64,000 nt of DNA, from contig CP130629.1 of assembly GCA_030644725.1 (NCBI GenBank), positions 2,767,501 through 2,831,500 on the forward strand, read 5' to 3'. Position numbers and translations under genes: made by a program. Below the pieces are notes generated by a model. It was not told the DNA's origin, did no database searches, and saw only the letters and a list, made by a program, of their open reading frames with translations. This stretch comes from Candidatus Electrothrix communis. Its GTDB lineage: Bacteria; Desulfobacterota; Desulfobulbia; Desulfobulbales; Desulfobulbaceae. This document shows positions 1 through 8,129 of the stretch, in pieces; position 1 is the stretch's first letter, and every line of letters starts with the position of its first letter.

Positions 1-65
1 ACGGTCAGGGCGGGGGAGGTAATGGTAACGGTAAAGGCATGAACAAAGGCCAGGGAAGAATGTAA
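1..65 (+). CDS. 3' end of a glycine-rich protein (partial)
   Basis: Only the last 20 codons are inside the window, read in the frame that starts at base 3 and stops with TAA at 63-65. The visible tail is Gly/Asn/Lys rich (GQGGGGNGNGKGMNKGQGRM). Such low-complexity tails occur on several small metal- or cofactor-associated proteins, but the family cannot be told from this fragment. The stop is followed 17 bases later by a 28-base palindrome that could end the transcript. The gene points the same way as the DUF4405 gene beginning at 195. Confidence 0.45.
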   Translation, partial: GQGGGGNGNGKGMNKGQGRM

Positions 66-81
66 TCCCACAAAGTCCTCG

Positions 82-109
82 GTAGGGACACGGCACGCCG
101 TGCCCCTAC
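82..109. repeat. 28-base REP-like palindrome, copy 1
   Basis: A near-perfect palindrome with outer arms GTAGGG and CCCTAC and a GC-rich core. It folds into a 13-14 bp hairpin. A second palindrome with the same length and the same outer arms lies at 5171-5198. Both sit just after gene ends, so they look like dispersed REP-type elements that may also act as transcript ends. The core sequence differs between the copies. Confidence 0.6.
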
Positions 110-194
110 TGTGTTCTCCTTTTTTGCATACCGCCTTGCACACCGGGCAGGCAGTAAACAATACCATTAATTTTTACATATAAAATATTGCCCC

Positions 195-692
195 ATGAAA
201 ATGACGCGTGATTGGATCACCCCCATAACAACAGGAGCATTCCTGCTGACCGCCGTGACCGGCGTTCTCCTTTTTTTCCATGCAGCCACCGGCCTGAACA
301 AAGCTGTTCACGAATGGCTGAGCTGGGTTTTTCTGGTCGGTGCGGTTGTGCATCTTGTGCTTAATTTCGCACCCTTTAAAAAATACCTCACCCAGCGCAA
401 GGCGCAGGTGCTGATGGGCAGCTTTGTCCTGCTTTTGGCACTCAGTTTTGTACCGATGGGCGAAGAAGGTCATCATGATTCTCCGTTTGTACCGTCGATC
501 AAGGCCTTGGCCCAAGCACCGCTGACGACTCTGGCCCAAGTTGCCCGAATCAGCCCGGAACAACTGCGTGAGCGACTGGCAGGTGAAGGACTTGCTGTCA
601 ATTCTGACCAACAGACCATCAGTGAACTGGTCGGCGATGATTTCCGCGCTCAAGTACACCTTTTAGAGGAGTTACTCGAAGAAGAGCATTAA
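195..692 (+). CDS. DUF4405-type small membrane protein
   Basis: A 165-aa protein. Its first ~85 residues hold about three hydrophobic segments: roughly 12-29 (TGAFLLTAVTGVLLFF), 41-57 (WLSWVFLVGAVVHLVLN) and 74-87 (VLMGSFVLLLALSF). Histidines sit near the helix ends (HAATG, HEWLS, VVHLV), the pattern of the DUF4405 and cytochrome-b-like heme/quinone membrane families. The C-terminal half is soluble and acidic, ending EELLEEEH. It contains a stretch (ISPEQLRERLAGEGL) that resembles a short conserved C-terminal motif. The ATG at 195 is the only plausible start. A role in membrane electron transfer is inference; no catalytic residue proves it. Confidence 0.65.
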   Translation: MKMTRDWITPITTGAFLLTAVTGVLLFFHAATGLNKAVHEWLSWVFLVGAVVHLVLNFAPFKKYLTQRKAQVLMGSFVLLLALSFVPMGEEGHHDSPFVPSIKALAQAPLTTLAQVARISPEQLRERLAGEGLAVNSDQQTISELVGDDFRAQVHLLEELLEEEH

Positions 693-828
693 CCTTCTCT
701 TCCTGTACAACAACTCACACAACGATCTCTCGCCTTAAATTTTCGACCCTTCCGCCGCCTTTCTTCTCCTGCCGTTGCATCTCCTTCTCTCCGGCTATAC
801 GGTGGTTGGGTTGGGATTTTTAAAAGAC

Positions 829-870
829 AGGGGATGACCTGCTGTCAGCAGGCATATTGCTCCCCTTTTT
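829..870 (+). terminator. probable rho-independent terminator
   Basis: An outer AGGGG...CCCCT stem encloses the inner inverted repeat CCTGCTG-T-CAGCAGG (838-852). A TTTTT run follows on the plus strand. It lies 140 bases after the DUF4405 gene and before the oppositely oriented gene ending at 953. Confidence 0.45.
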
Positions 871-944
871 GATATCTGACCTATTGTGAAAGAATCAGCC
901 TTTAAGGCTGTATTCCATTGCATCCTACAGCTCATTGTCTACGC

Positions 945-979
945 ACATAGGGTCATCGTCCAGCGTACATAGGGTCATC
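945..979. repeat. 22-base tandem duplication at a gene end
   Basis: The 13-mer ACATAGGGTCATC occurs at 945-957 and again at 967-979, a 22-base shift. It covers the last codons and stop of the minus-strand gene ending at 953, so the stop region has been duplicated. The reading frame reaches its TGA inside the second copy. Confidence 0.6.
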
Positions 980-1312
980 ACCCGTTCCTATTTCAAACTC
1001 GTTCGCGACAAAGACACCGTTAAAACGGCTGCCTTTCACGGTGATTTTCGCACCAAAATGGGCTTTGGACTGATCGCCTTTGATTACGGTCTGCTCAGTA
1101 ACTATAACCTTTTCATCCTCCACCATCCATGTACCGACAGGCCAGGCGATTCCGGGCGTTTCTTTCACTATACCGCTAAATTCCTTACTCGGTCCAGCCG
1201 CTGCCACCTGTACAGATGCCAACGTAAGCAGAAGCATCATAACGGGTACAGCGAAGTAAACGCTGCGATATTGATCGCGAAACACTCTGTTATTTAATTT
1301 TTGATTACACAT
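953..1312 (-). CDS. small secreted DUF5666-like protein
   Basis: About 119 residues from the ATG at 1312. I chose this start because GGAGGAGG lies 5-6 bases before it; a longer frame to 1342 has no such site. The N-terminus is a signal peptide (VPVMMLLLTLASVQVAAAG). The mature part has short beta-rich motifs of the DUF5666 (OB-like) type: FSGIVKE, GTWMVEDEKVIVTEQTVIKG, GAKITVKGSRFNGVFVANEFEI. These proteins are periplasmic or surface proteins of unknown role. The gene stands alone, followed by a duplicated stop region. Confidence 0.6.
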   Translation of the reverse strand: MCNQKLNNRVFRDQYRSVYFAVPVMMLLLTLASVQVAAAGPSKEFSGIVKETPGIAWPVGTWMVEDEKVIVTEQTVIKGDQSKAHFGAKITVKGSRFNGVFVANEFEIGTGDDPMYAGR

Positions 1313-1862
1313 ATGTCCTCCTCCTTTAGTACAATTTCTCAATACTGATATTTATTCCTATATAACATCTTTTACTTTAGTCGATTTCAAAAAGCAAACT
1401 ATTTTTATACCTCCCATACTCACAAAATCACCACCATGACCCAACAGATTGATTTTCATTGCAATACCAATTATAGTGTTTATTCAAAAATTAATACTAC
1501 TCAATAATTATTTGCAATATACTCCTGATCGATGCAAGGCTTAGGAATCAATAAATGCCTTTATCAGCATGACAACATATCCCGCAAAACTTCAAGGGAC
1601 GTCGCTTTTCCCTTACCGCTGGAGTGGTCTTTAGCTATTTCTCGGCATGAACAAAAAATACTCCGACTGCTTTTTTTTTATTGACTTTTCCAGACTAAAA
1701 CTGTTTGCTTTTCTTTGAAAATCTCTTGAAAAAACTGTCTTCTCAACGTGACGCATCAGTAAAAGTACTTGGCATTCATAATACCGCCAGTGCATTTGGT
1801 CGTTTTTTGCACTCCAACCGTCAAACTCTCAAATCTCTTCATTCAACAGGAGGAACAGCATA
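1313..1862. promoter_or_regulatory. intergenic region with duplicated tpx leader
   Basis: 550 bases without a gene. The first ~360 bases are AT-rich and show nothing recognisable. From TTGACT at 1681 to the ribosome site AGGAGG at ~1849, the sequence matches the leader of the intact tpx gene (about 39345-39535 on the minus strand). Shared blocks include TTGACTTTT, AAACTGTTTG, CTCCAACC and CATTCAACAGGAGGAACAGC. The whole tpx unit, promoter region included, was therefore duplicated. The conserved blocks mark the likely promoter and regulator sites. Confidence 0.5.
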
Positions 1863-1980
1863 ATGGCTCAAGTGACATTTCAAGGCACAGCGGTCAACAC
1901 GATAGGAGACCTGCCAACTGTAGGACAAGACGCGCCTGATTTCACCTTAACAAATAATGACATGAATGACGTTTCATTAG
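1863..1980 (+). pseudogene. tpx: thiol peroxidase, 5' fragment
   Basis: Encodes [18 protein letters not shown] and onward to the SL of NDVSL, closely matching residues 1-40 of the intact thiol peroxidase at 38837-39337. After TTAG (1977-1980) the sequence changes to the inserted element, and the frame stops two codons later. The rest of the gene resumes at 3629 in the same phase. The conserved first peroxidase segment (GQDAPDFTL) is here, but the active-site Cys region is in the 3' fragment, so no functional product is expected from this piece. Confidence 0.85.
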
Positions 1981-3624
1981 TATCTTAATTATTATTTTCG
2001 TGTTTTTTATGGCAAGACTTTTCTACAAAGCCCGTGCAGCAAGGCTCGGGATAATTACCATTTCTTTAAGTTTCAGCCCCATGGTTATAACTTGCTGTCC
2101 AAACTTTGAAAGATAATATTTGTATGTGTGAGCAATTTTTTTTATCAGCCCATGCACATGAAGCCGTTTAAAAAGGCGAGATATTTGGCCTGAGTTTTTG
2201 CCATCCCAATACTGACGGATATTTTTATTTTGGAATCCGCTGATGGTGAATTCGCCTCTGGCTATAATCTCAAACAATTTTTGGTCATCATCTGAGAAAA
2301 AGCTGAACCCTTTATAGGGACGATCATTATTCACTATCCTTTTTGTGAGTTTATTTAAATTTTTCACGCCGACTTTCCTGTCGTCTATGGCTGATATAAA
2401 CTGTAGGTATCGTTGGTTAGCGGCACACATTAAATCTCGTAATGGGGATAAGCTGTAAATCCCTTTCTTCATAGGAGCCAATTTTTGAGATTCTGTACCA
2501 TCTCGATGTTCTACCTTGCGGTAGTGTTTAAAAAAGGAAACATCATTAACCGTAGTTTCAATACGGAGGACTAAACCATGCTTGTCATACATTTTAACAG
2601 AAACAGGACCCATTGAATGTTTTACTCTGGTACCTTCAATTCTGGTGTTGAAATTGTTGCCCATTTGCCCCTGATAATTACCGTGTAACTTTTTTCCGAA
2701 AAATGTCGCTATATTGTCCGGTTTTACCGTATGAATTGCCGTCCTTATCAGATTATCGTATATATGTTTTAAATCCTGCTGTCTTTTGAAAACTATATCG
2801 GTGGCATATTCGGCCTGCATAATGCTCCAGTGATAATGCTGCTCAAGTTTTTTTATAACAGGACAAAATTTATCCGCGAATATGTTCAGCTTCTCATGAA
2901 TAACATCTACAGTCAGTTGATTATTTATTTCTTGCGCATATTCAAACGATTCTAAATTGATAAACATATTATCAACTTGAGAATGTTTAACTGAGTGCTT
3001 TTCAAGTGCTGATGCAAGATAATTGTGACCATTAAAATATATTTGTAACCGAAAAGGACACCAAGTCGGCACCCTGACATAACAAAGGCCAAGGTCTTCA
3101 TCAATCAGGTAAAAATAATAGTGCAGACATTTACCCTGAGTAAACTTCAGAAAAGTTTTATGTGTTTTTTTGTCATGCCACGGCCTGTAAGAGGCACATG
3201 GTTCCATGGCTGAAAAAATATGTACAACCCCTGGATGACGGCCTCGTTCAGTTATAATATCACGTACTCGTTGTTCTTTCCGAAAGTTATTTTTTCGAAT
3301 GAAATCAATGCTCAATTTGTTTTTATTGGCAATATATTCTGCATTGGATCTAATCTCATTACGAAGCGGCTCTGTAAATTTGGTGTAATCAAAAATTCTT
3401 ATATTATTTGCGTAGAGGTAACTTGTCATTCCCTCTGCATAACAAAATCCAGGCAATGTGCCATTGATAACAACTCGATCAAAGCATGAATAAACACCGG
3501 AAATTTGCTGGTTATATCGTTCTACAAGGGACATGATTAAACCTCCAAGTGAATTTTACTTTCTCGGATAAAATTTAATCATGAGCTAATGTTTTGCCAC
3601 CTTTTTGGTTCCGGCTTGTCCGGG
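1981..3624 (-). mobile_element. 1.64-kb insertion element inside tpx
   Basis: The element separates two in-phase halves of tpx. TTAG occurs at both junctions (1977-1980 and 3625-3628). It is either a 4-bp target duplication or a TTAG target plus a TTAG at the right end. Rejoining the halves with one TTAG gives a 167-residue frame, matching the 166-residue paralog. I see no terminal inverted repeats. The right end carries the small palindrome CCGG-CTTGT-CCGG (about 3612-3624). The element is AT-rich compared with its host gene and holds one gene on the minus strand, with 42 bases after its stop and 90 before its start. Confidence 0.75.
2023..3534 (-). CDS. transposase-like protein of the insertion element
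   Basis: A 503-aa protein starting at ATG 3534, with GGAGG upstream. It belongs to a family I recall as widespread in Desulfobacterota, starting MSLVERYN and holding FDRVVINGTLPG, HIFSAMEPCASYRPWHDKKTHKT, YYFYLIDEDLGLCYVRVPTWCPFRLQ and KMYDKHGLVLRIETT. The C-terminal ~60 residues look like a winged helix (GQISRLFKRLHVHGLIKK), which may be why relatives get called MarR-like regulators. I see no clear DDE triad, serine- or tyrosine-recombinase motif, or HUH motif. Its position as the only gene in an insertion is the main evidence that it mobilises DNA. The chemistry is unknown. Confidence 0.6.
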   Translation of the reverse strand: MSLVERYNQQISGVYSCFDRVVINGTLPGFCYAEGMTSYLYANNIRIFDYTKFTEPLRNEIRSNAEYIANKNKLSIDFIRKNNFRKEQRVRDIITERGRHPGVVHIFSAMEPCASYRPWHDKKTHKTFLKFTQGKCLHYYFYLIDEDLGLCYVRVPTWCPFRLQIYFNGHNYLASALEKHSVKHSQVDNMFINLESFEYAQEINNQLTVDVIHEKLNIFADKFCPVIKKLEQHYHWSIMQAEYATDIVFKRQQDLKHIYDNLIRTAIHTVKPDNIATFFGKKLHGNYQGQMGNNFNTRIEGTRVKHSMGPVSVKMYDKHGLVLRIETTVNDVSFFKHYRKVEHRDGTESQKLAPMKKGIYSLSPLRDLMCAANQRYLQFISAIDDRKVGVKNLNKLTKRIVNNDRPYKGFSFFSDDDQKLFEIIARGEFTISGFQNKNIRQYWDGKNSGQISRLFKRLHVHGLIKKIAHTYKYYLSKFGQQVITMGLKLKEMVIIPSLAARAL

Positions 3625-4014
3625 TTAGGTGAATATAAGGGGAAAAAGCTGTTGCTCAATATTTTTCCCAGCGTGGACACCCCAGTGTGTGCAGCCAGTG
3701 TCCGCCGCTTTAATGATGAAGTAAACAACAAGCTCGAAAACCTCGTGGTGCTCTGCATCTCACGGGACCTGCCGTTTGCCCATGCCCGTTTCTGCGGCAC
3801 AGAAGGCCTAGACAGCGTGACCTCTGCTTCTGAGCTGCGTTCGCACGACTTCGGTAATGCCTACGGCATCCGTATTATTGATAGCGCCTTGGCGGGATTA
3901 TTTGCCAGAGCGATTGTTGTGATTGATGAAGCAGGAAAGGTACGCTACACGCAGCTGGTTCCTGAAATAGCAGAAGAGCCAGATTACCAGAAAGCGATTG
4001 ACGCCCTGTTGTAA
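3625..4014 (+). pseudogene. tpx: thiol peroxidase, 3' fragment
   Basis: Resumes at the codons for LGEYKGKK and runs to the normal C-terminus ([17 protein letters not shown]). It keeps the peroxidatic Cys motif [16 protein letters not shown] and the second Cys region (ARFCGTEGL). It has one extra residue and small changes relative to the paralog ([12 protein letters not shown] against [11 protein letters not shown]). The frame is open back to 3589, but the extra N-terminal residues come from the inserted element. Without the first 40 residues a stable peroxidase is unlikely. Confidence 0.85.
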
Positions 4015-4171
4015 CAAAAGAATACGCCTAGCACCCATAACGCAAGCATTTGCCTCAGCCGAAGACGGCCTGCGCCATGAGCATCAAGCCGGGAGAGCTG
4101 CATCTGATGCGGCCCTGGCCCTCCCTGTCAATCAACCCCTTTTTGGTTTATTTTGTTGATTCCTTTTTGCG

Positions 4172-4198
4172 CCCCCCCCCCCAAAAAAGGGGGAGGGG
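4172..4198. other. C11 homopolymer next to a G-rich run
   Basis: Eleven C (4172-4182), six A, then GGGGGAGGGG. It could fold, but no T-run follows on either strand, so it is not a convincing terminator. Such runs are prone to slippage and assembly error. The 4015-4282 stretch otherwise holds nothing I can name. Confidence 0.5.
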
Positions 4199-4282
4199 AA
4201 CTACGGAAAAACCTGTGTAATGCGGCTGTGACTAGGCATCTATGACCAATATTGTATGAACTATGATTTGCAGGGAGATTTT

Positions 4283-5146
4283 ATGAAGTTGATCGAAAAA
4301 CTGGGAAGAAAATTTATTATCACCACTGAACTCGGGCCGGTAAAGGGCGTACTGACAGATGAGTCCCTGGAAAAAGCCCGATCCTATCTCCCCCTTGATG
4401 GGATCAATGTGCATGACTGCCCCATGGGTAATCTGCGCATCAATTCGGTTGCTATGGGCACGTTGATTCAGAACAACCTCAATATCGAAGCTGTTCCCCA
4501 TGTTACCTGCCGAGATCGGAGCCTCCTGGGGACCCAGGCAGACCTGCTCGGTGCTCATTCCCTGGGTATCCGCAATCTACTGGTGACAACCGGTGATCCT
4601 CCCAAACACGGGCCCTACCCGTCCAAGGCGGTTTATGATTACAACACCTTTGAACTCATCCGGCTTATCAAGAGGATGAATATAGGGCTGGATTATAATG
4701 GCAAAGAATTCGGCGGTGCAACAGACTTTACCATCGCATGTACGGCCATGCCCACGGGCGGTAATCTTAAAGGCGAGCTGGAAAGAATGAGCAAAAAGAT
4801 TGCGGCCGGCGCGGATTTTTTTCAGACTCAGGTTGTCTATGATGCCGAAAAAACTCTAGCCTTTCTGACAGAGGCCCGCAAGCTGGGTAAGCCGATATTA
4901 CTCGGTGTGATGCCGCTCAAAAGTGTGAAAATGGCGAAGTTTATGAACGAACATGTTGCAGGTATTGATGTTCCGGATGAAGTTATTGCCCGCATGGAAG
5001 ATGAGGGCGCGACCGGGATTGAGATCACTTGTGATTTTATAGAAAAGATTATCGACCACACTGACGGCATTCATATTATGGCTATGGGGGATGTGCAGGG
5101 GACAAACCGTATTATTGAGTTTGTTAATAGGCTGGTTGAAAAATAG
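4283..5146 (+). CDS. metF: methylenetetrahydrofolate reductase family protein
   Basis: A 287-aa protein of the MetF/MTHFR TIM-barrel family, which reduces 5,10-methylene-THF to 5-methyl-THF with a flavin. The ATG at 4283 is chosen because GGGAG lies just upstream; the ATG at 4256 has no site. Family features are ITTELGPVKG near the N-terminus (the catalytic Glu region), NLLVTTGDPPKHG (flavin/folate loop, about residue 103), and GADFFQTQVVYD, where the Gln-rich strand binds folate. It lies alone between the tpx remnant and the convergent rsgA. In anaerobes, stand-alone MetF may serve methionine synthesis or the acetyl-CoA (Wood-Ljungdahl) methyl branch; the context does not decide. Confidence 0.8.
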   Translation: MKLIEKLGRKFIITTELGPVKGVLTDESLEKARSYLPLDGINVHDCPMGNLRINSVAMGTLIQNNLNIEAVPHVTCRDRSLLGTQADLLGAHSLGIRNLLVTTGDPPKHGPYPSKAVYDYNTFELIRLIKRMNIGLDYNGKEFGGATDFTIACTAMPTGGNLKGELERMSKKIAAGADFFQTQVVYDAEKTLAFLTEARKLGKPILLGVMPLKSVKMAKFMNEHVAGIDVPDEVIARMEDEGATGIEITCDFIEKIIDHTDGIHIMAMGDVQGTNRIIEFVNRLVEK

Positions 5147-5170
5147 AGCCGGATGGGTAGGCCGGATTCT

Positions 5171-5198
5171 GTAGGGGCGTTTCGCGAAACGTCCCTAC
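5171..5198. repeat. 28-base REP-like palindrome, copy 2
   Basis: Arms GTAGGGGCGTTTCG and CGAAACGTCCCTAC make one long hairpin with a single G-T pair. It lies between the convergent metF and rsgA ends. It shares its outer GTAGGG/CCCTAC arms and its length with the palindrome at 82-109. Probably a REP-type element serving as a shared transcript end. Confidence 0.65.
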
Positions 5199-5202
5199 TT
5201 GC

Positions 5203-6216
5203 TCATGGACGTTTTCTCCGGGGGCGTGCATGTGACTTTGCCTCCTGCTTAAGTTTTAGGTAATTTTCATACCGTGCCGACGGCAGCGTTCCAGCTTGTA
5301 TTGCCTGGAGCACTGCGCAGCCTGGTTCGTTACCGTGGCTACAATTATTGAACCGGCAACTCCCTGCCAATTCTTCAATATCATCAAAAGTATCCTCCAT
5401 GCCTTCCTGGGCCGCAATAATACCGACCTCCCGCATGCCAGGGGTATCGATAATCATGCCCCCCTGCTCAAGGACAATGAGTTGCCGCCGAACCGTGGTG
5501 TGCCGTCCTTCGCCCGAAGCACTGACCCTCCCGGTTTTCAGGATATCCTGGCCCGTGAGTCGGTTAATGAGGGTACTCTTACCAACCCCGGATGAACCGA
5601 GGAGGCAATAGGTTTTCCCCGATATCATCGGCTCTCTGATCTCTTCCAAACCAGCGCCGGTCACATTGCTGAGCGCAACAATTCGGGCGTTAATCCCTGC
5701 CGCCCGGATCTCCGCAATGTATTTTGCCAAGGCATCATCATCAACCAGATCCGTCTTGGACAGCACCAGCACGGGTTCAACCTGCCCTTCACTCACCATC
5801 ACCAGATAGCGTTCCATTCTGGGCACATTAAAATCGTATTGGCAGGATTGGACAATGAAGGCGACATCAATATTGGCTGCGATCATCTGCAACTGGGTGT
5901 CCTTGCCCACTGTTTTCCGACGCAGGAAGGATTTTCTAGGGAGCACTCCATGGATGCTTGCGGCATCTTTTGCGTCATAATGGACACAGACCCAATCACC
6001 AACGCAGGGCATCTCGCTGGTGGCCTTGGTGGTGTGCAGGAATTTACCGGTTACCTGCGCTGCTACTTCCCCAGCCTCATTGCGTACGGTATACCAGCCA
6101 CGATCAACCGCTGTTACCCTGGCAATTTCCTGTTCAGGTTGACAGTGTATCCTGCCCTGGTCGTTAAACCAAGGGCTCCAGCCAAGTATACTCAATTCCA
6201 AGGGATTAATTTCCAT
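5203..6216 (-). CDS. rsgA: ribosome biogenesis GTPase RsgA
   Basis: A 337-aa circularly permuted GTPase that helps mature the 30S subunit. The N-terminal OB-fold is residues ~30-110. The permuted G motifs run in the diagnostic order: SKTDL (G4, ~158), then GSSGVGKSTLINRLTG (G1/P-loop, ~208), a switch segment with RHTTVRRQL, then DTPGMRE (G3). The C-terminal zinc module shows as CRFNNCSHGNEPGC. Length is normal for the family. The ATG at 6216 gives a natural N-terminus, though no strong ribosome site precedes it. It shares its strand with the Hsp70 gene upstream, separated by ~200 bases holding strong hairpins. Confidence 0.95.
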   Translation of the reverse strand: MEINPLELSILGWSPWFNDQGRIHCQPEQEIARVTAVDRGWYTVRNEAGEVAAQVTGKFLHTTKATSEMPCVGDWVCVHYDAKDAASIHGVLPRKSFLRRKTVGKDTQLQMIAANIDVAFIVQSCQYDFNVPRMERYLVMVSEGQVEPVLVLSKTDLVDDDALAKYIAEIRAAGINARIVALSNVTGAGLEEIREPMISGKTYCLLGSSGVGKSTLINRLTGQDILKTGRVSASGEGRHTTVRRQLIVLEQGGMIIDTPGMREVGIIAAQEGMEDTFDDIEELAGSCRFNNCSHGNEPGCAVLQAIQAGTLPSARYENYLKLKQEAKSHARPRRKRP

Positions 6217-6349
6217 TTTTTTGTACTGAATGCACAGCTCTTGCCTCCAATGAGGGTAGGTTGTCTTTTTAGGGTTATGAAATATTTAGGGCAGGCCCTG
6301 TTTCTGTTTTTAGAACGACCACGATTTTTTCATAAATAATGGTGACCTG

Positions 6350-6391
6350 CCCCCGCATGCAGGATGCTGCGGGGGCTTTGGGAAAGCCCCC
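6350..6391 (-). terminator. two overlapping strong hairpins between hsp70 and rsgA
   Basis: Hairpin A pairs CCCCCGCA (6350-6357) with TGCGGGGG (6368-6375). Hairpin B pairs GGGGGCTTT (6371-6379) with AAAGCCCCC (6383-6391) around a GGG loop. The two share GGGGG at 6371-6375 and so exclude each other. A third small repeat, AGGCT/AGCCT, follows. On the minus strand this is the 3' end of the Hsp70 transcript and the leader of rsgA. A terminator is most likely; attenuation is possible. Confidence 0.5.
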
Positions 6392-6421
6392 CGAAGGCTA
6401 TCTGATTAGCCTCTTCTTTTA

Positions 6422-7714
6422 TCAAATAAAACGATCACCATGGTAACTCAAACCATGCGCTACGCTGGTAAAAACATTCGTTTGACTTAACGATGCAGCA
6501 CCAAATTCTTTGACAAAATAATCACGAATAGATGGTATATAAGATGACCCACCTGTCAAAAAAACGGTGTCAATATTTGACGATTTTAAGCAAGCCTTCT
6601 TAAGTACAGAATGGACAGATTTTTTAATACTTGAAACTTTTTCATCAATCATTATTGCAAAATTAGATTGGGAAATACGTTCATTAATTAATAAATCATA
6701 GGATTTAAATAAAATCTGTGTTTGTTCATATTTAGACAAATGGCATTTTGCTTTTTCTATCTCCCTAAAAAGCATGTAGCCATAATTATCCTCAACAAGA
6801 TTTATAATATTATCAACAGCGGCATTATTATCTGAAAGATATTTTAACTCTTTAAAATACTCTAACTTCTTAGGGGTCCTCAGCGATGGTATAGAATGCC
6901 ATTGACATAATTGCTTTAGAATTGTTTGTGGAAAAGGATCGCTGGCTTTACCACCTGTCATCTTTGAAGTCATGCTGTGTAATTTCAACCCTCGGCCATA
7001 ATACGGAGTTATCTTCTCCCACATTATTTGAGAATCAAAATCGTTACCTCCAATATATACACCACCATTTGCTAAGATATCATTATTTCTCTTTCGGGGA
7101 GTTGTTTTATGCCCCCCATACAATTTAATTATTGTAAAATCAGAGGTTCCACCACCGAAATCACCTACCAAAACCAGCTTTTCCTCACCTTGAGAGAGGG
7201 TAGACTCATAAGAAAGAGCTGCTGCAATTGGTTCAAATTGTAAATGAATATTTTTGAAACCTGCAATTTTCGCAGCTGAAATCAACCTGCTTTCAGCTTC
7301 CTTATCAATCTCTTTATCTTCTGAAAAAATTACTGGCCTTCCAAGAACAACATCATTAACTTCTGCTCCTATTTTATTCTCCGCTGAATCTTTAATTTGC
7401 CGTATAATAATAGCTATTAACTGATCAAGCTCAAAAGTTTTTCCACCGATAACTGTTCTGACAGGCGTTTTACTTGGTAAAAAAGATTTAATAGATTGTA
7501 CATACCTGCCATGAGCATCATTTTCTATATACATATCGATGGCTCGTTGACCTATTAAAAATTCTCTTTCCTCCTCATCGAAATAGAGTACGGACTTAAG
7601 TGTTGTTGCTGTAGGACTGAAAGGATCTATGTCAATCAGCCTAATACTGTGATTGTTGTTTAATGATAATGAGGAATTAGACGTTCCAAAATCAAGTCCG
7701 AAAATTTTACTCAT
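6422..7714 (-). CDS. YegD-like Hsp70 family protein
   Basis: A 430-aa actin-fold ATPase. Phosphate-1 motif GLDFGTSNSSLSL is at residues 5-17, phosphate-2 is LVGDFGGGTSDFTI (~185), and the adenosine motif is VFLTGGSSYIPSIRDYF (~397). No C-terminal substrate-binding domain or lid is present, matching the short YegD branch rather than DnaK (~640 aa). The protein ends soon after the ATPase fold. The gene is clearly AT-rich compared with rsgA and uvrA, suggesting acquisition. AGGAGAG lies about 15 bases before the ATG. Substrate unknown. Confidence 0.8.
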   Translation of the reverse strand: MSKIFGLDFGTSNSSLSLNNNHSIRLIDIDPFSPTATTLKSVLYFDEEEREFLIGQRAIDMYIENDAHGRYVQSIKSFLPSKTPVRTVIGGKTFELDQLIAIIIRQIKDSAENKIGAEVNDVVLGRPVIFSEDKEIDKEAESRLISAAKIAGFKNIHLQFEPIAAALSYESTLSQGEEKLVLVGDFGGGTSDFTIIKLYGGHKTTPRKRNNDILANGGVYIGGNDFDSQIMWEKITPYYGRGLKLHSMTSKMTGGKASDPFPQTILKQLCQWHSIPSLRTPKKLEYFKELKYLSDNNAAVDNIINLVEDNYGYMLFREIEKAKCHLSKYEQTQILFKSYDLLINERISQSNFAIMIDEKVSSIKKSVHSVLKKACLKSSNIDTVFLTGGSSYIPSIRDYFVKEFGAASLSQTNVFTSVAHGLSYHGDRFI

Positions 7715-8129
7715 GATATACTGTAATACTCTCCTGATGGGTCAAATCCCATTGATTGACCAAACCTTTTATTTTAAAATAGGCCTCACGCAAACCTGTT
7801 TCACGGAGGGTGGCGGCCAACTGTTCCTGTAATCACCTTGCTTCCGGTTGGCCGTCAGAGGCTTTGGCACGAACAATTAGGGCTTACCCCTTACCTATTT
7901 TCTTATTTACTTTCGAGCGGTTGTTATGTGATTGACCCCAACTCGAACTTTAGTTCTTTGGGAAGCAAAAGATCACCATTATTATACTTTTTTTAGAATA
8001 GACCAAGACCTTTGATAGAAGAGCAGGTCTTTTTTACGGGGCAACATATTGTCCGTAAGGATGCCTTTGCTCTTGTTAAAGACATTATATTGACTTTTAC
8101 TCTGTCTCGTTATCGGTTAGAATAACAAC
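7715..8129. other. 415-base intergenic region with an inverted repeat
   Basis: No gene seen. A perfect 8-bp inverted repeat, CGGCCAAC (7814-7821) and GTTGGCCG (7847-7854), is separated by 25 bases and could be a regulator site or RNA stem. The rest is AT-rich. The region separates the divergent Hsp70 gene and the hipB-like gene and should hold both promoters. I cannot place confident -35/-10 pairs. Confidence 0.3.

Noticed and set aside
2023-3534. HUH-type transposase assignment from the TTAG target and terminal palindrome
   Set aside because: No His-hydrophobic-His plus catalytic Tyr arrangement could be found in the protein.
4077-4255. Possible ~57-codon gene before metF
   Set aside because: It runs through the C11 homopolymer and gives Pro/Gly low complexity; no ribosome site or family.
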